Source: Alphaproteobacteria bacterium (lineage in GTDB: Bacteria; Pseudomonadota; Alphaproteobacteria; G02398745; G023898745). Taken from it: a stretch of 64,000 nucleotides of DNA. A program made the translations under genes and the position numbers. Each line of letters begins with the position of its first letter. Positions within the stretch are counted from its first letter, which is position 1. The notes beneath the pieces are model-generated. The model made no database searches. It was not told where the DNA came from and worked only from the letters and a program-made list of their open reading frames with translations. The DNA lies in contig CP060237.1 of the NCBI GenBank assembly GCA_023898745.1, positions 124,001-188,000 of the forward strand, read 5' to 3'. Shown in pieces: positions 59,057 to 64,000 of this stretch.

Positions 59057-59086
59057 TTGACAAACGATAATTTTTTATTGTAAAAA
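59057..59086 (+). promoter_or_regulatory. Candidate promoter for the DUF2975-HTH pair
   Basis: A consensus TTGACA, an 18-base spacer and a weak TAAAAA lie about 30 bases before the DUF2975 start. Confidence 0.45.
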
Positions 59087-59116
59087 ATAAATATGAAAAC
59101 CAAAAAAATCGCATAA

Positions 59117-59635
59117 ATGAAACTCAAACAACTCTTAATCTTAGGCATCATCTTACTATGTCTTGTCAAAATTTTATTCTTTATCCCTAATTTTGATATT
59201 GCAGCAACCTATTTTCCTGATATGCCATCTGAAAAAAATTCTGCCATAAAAATGTTTTTAAAAATTAAACATACGATTCCTTTTATGCAATATATCCTAG
59301 GCATATGTGCCCTTGGCGTAACACAAGCCATTCATATTCTCATTGCGTACTTTTGTGCACGTATTGTGCAAGCTGAAAATTTTAAAGCTATGATCGCAAT
59401 TCTGCCAAAAATTTCTTACGCATTTTTAGGGCTCGCTATTTGGGATTTCTTGCTAGAACCTTTATTCGGACTCATCACATTTTGGCACTTCAAAAAAGGT
59501 GAAGGTGGTTTCATTTCTGTCATTATAAACAATGATCAAATTCAGTTTTTGATTATTGCTGGCTTGCTAGTTTTGTTGATGCAACACATGAAAAAAGCTT
59601 ATGAGCTTGAGAAAGAAACGGAACTAACCGTATGA
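59117..59635 (+). CDS. DUF2975-type membrane protein
   Basis: A 172-residue four-helix membrane protein. Hydrophobic segments: QLLILGIILLCLVKILFFI, MQYILGICALGVTQAIHILI, ISYAFLGLAIWDFLLEPLFG and FLIIAGLLVLLMQHMKKAYE. This layout and the immediate overlap with a small YozG-like HTH gene match the DUF2975 two-gene module, whose function is not established. The stop overlaps the start of the HTH gene by four bases, so the two are translationally coupled. Confidence 0.75.
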   Translation: MKLKQLLILGIILLCLVKILFFIPNFDIAATYFPDMPSEKNSAIKMFLKIKHTIPFMQYILGICALGVTQAIHILIAYFCARIVQAENFKAMIAILPKISYAFLGLAIWDFLLEPLFGLITFWHFKKGEGGFISVIINNDQIQFLIIAGLLVLLMQHMKKAYELEKETELTV

Positions 59636-59844
59636 TTATCATTGATCTAGACGTCATGATGGCCAAAAGAAAAATTAAACTCAAAGACCTCGCGCAAAAA
59701 GTTGGCATTACAGAAGCAAATCTTTCAATTCTTAAAAACAATAAGGCAAAGGCTATTCGATTCTCCACACTTAGCGCACTATGCGAACATTTAAATTGCG
59801 CACCTGGAGATTTGTTGGTTTATCAGCCAACACCGTCATCCTGA
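59632..59844 (+). CDS. Small Xre-family (YozG-like) HTH transcriptional regulator
   Basis: A 70-residue Cro/CI-type helix-turn-helix protein: MIIIDLDVMMAKRKIKLKDL followed by AQKVGITEANLSILKNNKAK, then IRFSTLSALCEHLNCAPGDL and LVYQ. This matches the small regulators paired with DUF2975 membrane proteins. It probably controls its own operon. The last residues (TPSS) and the stop codon lie in a palindromic element that begins at 59834, so insertion of the element replaced the original end. Confidence 0.88.
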   Translation: MIIIDLDVMMAKRKIKLKDLAQKVGITEANLSILKNNKAKAIRFSTLSALCEHLNCAPGDLLVYQPTPSS

Positions 59845-59930
59845 GGAATGCTGTCATGGTGAGCGAAGCGTGGCCCTCCATGGATCACCACATCTCACCT
59901 TCGCTAAAGCTACGGCGGATTCGTGAGACG
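59834..59930. repeat. Dispersed palindromic element, extended copy overlapping a gene end
   Basis: CGTCATCCTGAGGAATGCTG, then TCATGGTGAGCGAAGCGTGG, GGATCACCACATCTCACCTT and CGGCGGATTCGTGAGACG. It provides the last codons of the HTH gene. Confidence 0.82.
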
Positions 59931-59993
59931 AAACAGCTCAGAGTAACGCAAGAAATATGCTAACATAAAGCTATAAGCTCGATATTTTCTCAC

Positions 59994-60542
59994 ATGTATG
60001 TCGTCAACTGCAGCCTCAACCCTAAAAGCAAAGGCAGAAGGGTTTTCGATAAAATTCAAGAAGAGTATAAAAATTTCAACTATGTTGATTTAGAGGATTA
60101 CCCCCTACCTCATTGTAATGGATGGACACAATCTGCATTTGAAGATAAGAATGTCAAAATTCTTCATGATAAATTAATTGATTCCAAGGGTATTCTTCTA
60201 GTAGCGCCAGTTTACAACTGGGATATCAACTCTGTTGCAAAAAATTTCATGGAAATGCTTGGCACGCCTTATGAAAAAAATGGACTCACTGGTAAAGTAT
60301 TTCATCACAAAGTCATTGGTATTATTGCTATATCAGGCTCAAAAAGCAGTTACCTTGCACACCTTGGTCTTATGAATAGCTTTATGATAGATTTTCAGGC
60401 ATTTATCGTACCAAAACATGCATTGATTACGCGCGAAGATTTTAAAGAAGATGGTAGCTTTAATATGACATATGTGAATGAAACCGTGGATTATTTTGAG
60501 AAAATGGTGAAGGCGTTGGGAGGTGTCATGGCAAAGTCCTGA
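59994..60542 (+). CDS. NADPH-dependent FMN reductase family flavoprotein
   Basis: A 182-residue flavodoxin-fold reductase. NCSLNPKSKGRRVFDKI is the phosphate-binding start, LLVAPVYNWDINSVAKNFME the typical (S/T)P-x-Y-(N/H)-x-x-x-x-x-x-x-K-N motif, and IIAISGSKSSYLAHLGL a late strand. It would reduce FMN or a quinone/azo-type substrate using NADPH. The final codons (GGVMAKS) and stop fall inside a palindromic element (60523-60600) shared with the convergent glyQ end. Confidence 0.82.
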   Translation: MYVVNCSLNPKSKGRRVFDKIQEEYKNFNYVDLEDYPLPHCNGWTQSAFEDKNVKILHDKLIDSKGILLVAPVYNWDINSVAKNFMEMLGTPYEKNGLTGKVFHHKVIGIIAISGSKSSYLAHLGLMNSFMIDFQAFIVPKHALITREDFKEDGSFNMTYVNETVDYFEKMVKALGGVMAKS

Positions 60543-60600
60543 AAGGGCTGTAACCATCCATACTGGATCACCGCGTCGCTACGCCCCTCGTGATGACGCG
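60523..60600. repeat. Dispersed palindromic element spanning the ends of two convergent genes
   Basis: TGTCATGGCAAAGTCCTG and GGGCTGTAACCATCC, then GGATCACCGCGTCGCTACGC and CCCTCGTGATGACGCGG. It supplies the last codons of both the FMN reductase and glyQ. Confidence 0.82.
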
Positions 60601-61430
60601 GCCCCACTCAAATAAGCCTCACAACACCCCTTCGACAACTTACGAATTCGCGCAATATAATGCGCGCGCTCAGTAACACTAATCACACCCCTTGCATCCA
60701 ATAAGTTAAACACATGATTTGCTTTTAGACATTGATCATACGCAGGTAAAGGTAATTCGTAATACAGCAAATTCTCACATTCTTTTTCATAGTCATTAAA
60801 GTGCTGCAACAAAACATCCGTGTTCGCGCGTGTAAAATTGTAGTGTGAAAACTCAACTTCATTGCGTTCAAAAATATCACAATACGTATATTGATCATTC
60901 CACTTGATATCAAAGTGACTTTCCACACCTTGCATAAACGCAACAATTCTCTCAACACCATACGTTAACTCAAGTGAAACTTTGGACAAATCAAGCCCAC
61001 CAACAGTTTGAAAATATGTGAACTGTGTAATCTCAAGACCATCACACCACACTTCCCATCCAAGACCTGATGCACCTAAAGACGGATTCTCCCAATCATC
61101 CTCTACGAAACGAATATCATGTTTGGATAAATCCAAACCAATATATTCTAAACTCTTCAGATACAGCTCTTGCGTATTTTCTGGCGCGGGCTTCATAAGA
61201 ACTTGAAACTGATAATACATTTGAGTGCGATTTGGATTCTCTGCATATCGACCATCTGTTGGACGTCTTGATGGTTGTGCATATGCGCACGCCCAAGCAT
61301 CATCACCCAATGCTCTCAAAACTGTCATAGGGCTTGATGTTCCCGCACCAACCTCTAAGTCATAAGGTTGCACAATCACACACCCTTGGTTTGCCCAATA
61401 TTCTTGAAGTTTAAAAATCGTTTTTTGCAT
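60579..61430 (-). CDS. glyQ: Glycyl-tRNA synthetase alpha subunit
   Basis: A 283-residue catalytic subunit of the tetrameric bacterial GlyRS. Signature blocks: LQEYWANQGCVIVQPYDLEV, GAGTSSPMTVLRALGDDAW, CAYAQPSRRPTDGRYAENPN followed by RTQMYYQFQV, and DWENPSLGASGLGWEVWCDG. The last residues (AASSRGA) are encoded by the dispersed element at 60523-60600. The beta-subunit gene glyS, usually directly downstream, is not there; a convergent FMN reductase is. It must be elsewhere in the genome. Confidence 0.96.
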   Translation of the reverse strand: MQKTIFKLQEYWANQGCVIVQPYDLEVGAGTSSPMTVLRALGDDAWACAYAQPSRRPTDGRYAENPNRTQMYYQFQVLMKPAPENTQELYLKSLEYIGLDLSKHDIRFVEDDWENPSLGASGLGWEVWCDGLEITQFTYFQTVGGLDLSKVSLELTYGVERIVAFMQGVESHFDIKWNDQYTYCDIFERNEVEFSHYNFTRANTDVLLQHFNDYEKECENLLYYELPLPAYDQCLKANHVFNLLDARGVISVTERAHYIARIRKLSKGCCEAYLSGAASSRGA

Positions 61431-61604
61431 AAACTATTCTTATGCAATGCTCTTGCTCATGTTAGCACGCTCTTTTACATGTCTCAAAACTAAAACTACC
61501 AATAAACATATATGTCAAAACTAGAGCCAGGGATCGCTTAAAGTAAGGGAGGGTATCTTGAGGGGGCTTTCGCGCTACGCGCTCAGCATAACGTTTTGAA
61601 AAAA
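61431..61604. other. Intergenic region with a repeat remnant
   Basis: A 174-base gap between glyQ and the PpiC gene. The only structure I see is a GC-rich GGGGGCTTTCGCGCTACGCG piece near 61560, resembling an arm of the dispersed element. No ORF or RNA was recognised. Confidence 0.4.
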
Positions 61605-62519
61605 TTAAGGAGCAACTGCCAATTGCAAATAATCATCAGGCATAGTATCCATGCCTTTAACTTGAATTTTTCCATCTTTCGCAATGTCACGAATTACAGA
61701 AACGCGATTCTTCGCCGCAACTTGATCCAAAAGCGTTGGTTTGATTTCGTCAATACGCACGTCTGAAACTTCAGGCATGCTATCAATTACTTTCTTGATA
61801 TTATCTAAGAAGAAAATAAAATAACTCCCCTTTACTTCGAACACTTTAGGAATAAAAGAATTCTTTGCATAGGATGTGATGTCATTTGTATACTTTTCGC
61901 CAAATACTTTTTGTAACATGTCCTTGGTAAATGCAGGCATCTTACCAGCATTGTTCTTGTTTGGATCAAACAAAGAGTGGTCGGATACCGCTTTTGTAAA
62001 TGCTCCTCTTTGATCTTTAAGAGACTTGCTAGAAACCGTTTTCACAATTTCATTTGCTTTAGCTTTATCCGCAACAACACAAATGGAAAGATCATATGTT
62101 TTTTCGTCTTTTGCTTTTGCGCGCAATTCTTTATACAAATCTCTAATATCTTGATCTGTCACACCAGATTTTGATTTATTTTCAACAAATTTCTTTGCAA
62201 TAAATTGACCTTTTAAAAGATTCAATTGCGCTCTATCCTGCTCATTCATCTTATGTTCAGGCATAACATTTGTGATATATCTTTGAAATGCAATAGATAA
62301 ACCAATCCTGTTTTCTAACTCTTTAAGCATTTTCTTGCTTTGCGGCTTGTTGAAATTGATACCAGATCCTTTAAGCTGATCAATCACATCTTTACGCGTT
62401 ACAACGCCACCCTTATATGTAACAATAACTTCCTTTTCATCAGCTTCAAAAATTGTTGCCATCTCTTCATTAGCTGCACTAGGTGCTGCAGCTGTTGTGC
62501 TTGCGAATAAAAATAACAT
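61605..62519 (-). CDS. Exported PpiC/SurA-like peptidyl-prolyl isomerase or chaperone
   Basis: A 304-residue periplasmic foldase-like protein. N-terminal SurA-type helices (DVIDQLKGSGINFNKPQSKK, then ELENRIGLSIAFQRYI) are followed by a parvulin-type region (YDLSICVVADKAKANEIVKT, FTKAVSDHSLFDPNKNNAGK). The later IPKVFEVKGSYFIFFLDNIK and C-terminal helix complete the fold. ATG at 62519 follows AAGG and gives the short leader MLFLFASTTAAA. The same frame extends six codons upstream (THKVF-like, starting ACG) to a TAA. It would help outer-membrane proteins cross the periplasm, fitting the barrel proteins in the window. Confidence 0.8.
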   Translation of the reverse strand: MLFLFASTTAAAPSAANEEMATIFEADEKEVIVTYKGGVVTRKDVIDQLKGSGINFNKPQSKKMLKELENRIGLSIAFQRYITNVMPEHKMNEQDRAQLNLLKGQFIAKKFVENKSKSGVTDQDIRDLYKELRAKAKDEKTYDLSICVVADKAKANEIVKTVSSKSLKDQRGAFTKAVSDHSLFDPNKNNAGKMPAFTKDMLQKVFGEKYTNDITSYAKNSFIPKVFEVKGSYFIFFLDNIKKVIDSMPEVSDVRIDEIKPTLLDQVAAKNRVSVIRDIAKDGKIQVKGMDTMPDDYLQLAVAP

Positions 62520-62648
62520 GAAAACCTTGTGTTTCGTTTAATCTGAATCATTTTAGGATAGAAGTGGGTTGGGTTGCAAATTAAAACCATTGCGTATACT
62601 CTTATTTTTCCTTTACTATCAACATAAGAACCTTAGTTCGTTTTCATC

Positions 62649-64000
62649 ATGCACAGCTTTCATCGTCTCTTGCTCTGTGTTTTTATCGGTTTATTCATCT
62701 ATCTACTTCCACAACCAGCTTCACTCTCTATAGAAGCCTGGAAATTACTTGCTATTTTCATTGGAACAATTTTTGGTCTTATTTTAAGGCCGCTTCCCAT
62801 GGGTGCAACCGCCTTAGTCGGGCTTTGTATTGCAATTTTCACCAACACGCTTGATGTAAAAACTCAGGCGCTTACAGGTTTTAGTTCACATGTAATCTGG
62901 CTCATTGTGATGGTATTTTTTATTGCTAGAGCGGTTATCAAAACCAACTTTGGTATTCGTATTGCCTATTACTTTTTATCACTTGTTGGCAGTAAAACAT
63001 TATATCTTGGATACGCTATGTCCTTTGCGGAAATGTGTCTTGCGCCATTTATTCCTAGCAGCACGGCGCGTGCAGGCGGTGTAATGTTTCCTATCATTAA
63101 ATCAATTTCAGAAACACTTGGCAGCACGCCTGCAGATGGAACAGAAAAAAAGGTTGGCTCATTCCTTATACAAGTTGGTTTTCATGCAAATGCTATTACA
63201 AGCGCTATGTTCTTAACCGCTTCCGCAGCTAACCTCATCGCGCAAAGTCTTGCAGCTCAACAAGGTATTGAAATCTTATGGAGCAATTGGTTTATCGCAT
63301 CATGTGTACCTGCAATGTGCTCTATTATCTTAATGCCTTATCTCATTTATAAACTTGACCCACCTCAAGAAACAGAGTTGCAAAACGCAACCAAAATTGC
63401 GCAAGCGCAACTTAAAAAACTTGGACCAGTGTCACAAAAAGAAAAATATATGGCAGGTATTTTTGTTGTTATGCTCTTATTATGGGCTGGAGAAACTGTC
63501 TTTGGCATAAATGCCACAACTGTTGCATTTTTAGGTGTATCATTATGTCTTTTGGTGAATATTTTAGACCTGGATGATATTATTAGCGAAAAAGAAGCTT
63601 GGAATACATTATTGTGGCTATCTATCCTCTTCACAATGTCTACATATCTACAAAAATTTGGTTTGATTAGCTGGATGGCGGGCTATCTAAGCGCATTAAC
63701 TCAAGGGTTTTCACCTATGAGTGTATTAATGATATTGGCCTTTAGTTATCTATATATTCATTACTTCTTTGCTGGCAACACGACACAAGTTACATCTGTT
63801 TATCCTGCCTTCTTAGCGGTATGTATAATGTCTGGCGCACCTCCACTTTTGTCTGCCTTGTTGCTAGGATTCTTGAGCGCACTTTATGCATGCCTTACAC
63901 ACTATGCCACAGCAGCAGCGCCCATTTATTTTGCTGCTGGTTTTGTGCCTGTAAAAACTTGGTGGAAAGTTGGGTTTTTTATTAGCTTGCTTTATGTAGT
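62649..64000 (+). CDS. DASS-family dicarboxylate/anion transporter (truncated by window end)
   Basis: At least 450 codons run open from ATG 62649 (MHSFHRLLLCVFIGLFIYLL) to the window end. The sequence is a divalent anion:Na+ symporter or translocator of the CitT/SodiT1 2-oxoglutarate/malate type. It has AIFIGTIFGLILRPLPMGAT, GFSSHVIWLIVMVFFIARAV, FIPSSTARAGGVMFPIIKSI (the S-S-T-A-R-A-G-G signature) and TSAMFLTASAANLIAQSLAA. About ten hydrophobic segments are already visible. It would import or exchange dicarboxylates such as malate or 2-oxoglutarate. Confidence 0.88.
   Translation, partial: MHSFHRLLLCVFIGLFIYLLPQPASLSIEAWKLLAIFIGTIFGLILRPLPMGATALVGLCIAIFTNTLDVKTQALTGFSSHVIWLIVMVFFIARAVIKTNFGIRIAYYFLSLVGSKTLYLGYAMSFAEMCLAPFIPSSTARAGGVMFPIIKSISETLGSTPADGTEKKVGSFLIQVGFHANAITSAMFLTASAANLIAQSLAAQQGIEILWSNWFIASCVPAMCSIILMPYLIYKLDPPQETELQNATKIAQAQLKKLGPVSQKEKYMAGIFVVMLLLWAGETVFGINATTVAFLGVSLCLLVNILDLDDIISEKEAWNTLLWLSILFTMSTYLQKFGLISWMAGYLSALTQGFSPMSVLMILAFSYLYIHYFFAGNTTQVTSVYPAFLAVCIMSGAPPLLSALLLGFLSALYACLTHYATAAAPIYFAAGFVPVKTWWKVGFFISLLYV

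Overview
The window is 64 kb of AT-rich (mid-30s % G+C by eye), gene-dense DNA from what looks like a host-associated alphaproteobacterium with a Rickettsiales/Holosporales-like lifestyle. Reasons: many importers for amino acids and other metabolites, a run of short exported proteins of unknown function, an OTU-type cysteine protease, a candidate effector with a CaaX-like C-terminus, a contractile (T6SS-type) sheath gene, and about 20 copies of a palindromic repeat that, like Rickettsia palindromic elements, also sits in frame inside protein genes. The genus cannot be named from sequence reading alone.

Layout. 0-5.7 kb: 3' end of typA with a decayed second copy of that end flanking two small exported-protein genes, a PIF1-like helicase, a frameshifted histidine phosphatase, a NUDIX hydrolase, a GrpB-GNAT fusion. 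5.7-10 kb: tRNA-Thr, a LicD / LicC-HAD surface-decoration pair, rpmH-rnpA-yidD, an outer-membrane-type protein. 10-21 kb: SulP transporter, tsaE, rhomboid, an exported ABC1-like kinase, serS-mltG-gmk, the CaaX-tailed protein, rpiB, DedA, cdsA, uppS. 21-26 kb: two BrnQ paralogues, a split YeeE/YedE pair, an amino-acid ABC transporter. 26-31 kb: a minus-strand operon (substrate-binding protein, permease, ATPase, outer-membrane-like protein, OTU-like protease) behind a 20-codon leader peptide with tandem Trp codons. 31-41 kb: pth, rplY, tRNA-Ser, two hypothetical exported proteins, leuS, an AAA/DUF4143 ATPase, an aromatic amino-acid permease, a shortened phosphoglycerate kinase, comM. 41-49 kb: a 1528-residue cysteine-rich repeat protein, a natural TssB-TssC fusion, dprA. 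49-64 kb: ferredoxin, a second DUF4143 ATPase, exported methyltransferase-like and subtilase-like proteins, tRNA-Leu, clpB, a metallopeptidase/beta-barrel gene split by one stop codon, a short aspartokinase, a DUF2975-HTH pair, an FMN reductase, glyQ, a PpiC-type chaperone and the start of a DASS-family carrier.

How it fits together. The strongest regulatory signal is the leader upstream of the 30 kb ABC operon. Its Trp-Trp codons, plus a segment complementary to the Shine-Dalgarno of the first transporter gene, suggest translational attenuation by tryptophan. Because the following genes overlap end to start, the outer-membrane-like protein and the OTU-like protease would be expressed with tryptophan uptake. 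The fused sheath gene and the giant Cys-rich protein are neighbours and may form one apparatus. Many exported proteins share an unusually short N-terminal leader with no positively charged n-region. Two broken genes (frameshift near 3.3 kb, in-frame stop near 57.2 kb) and a decayed gene duplication show ongoing genome erosion.
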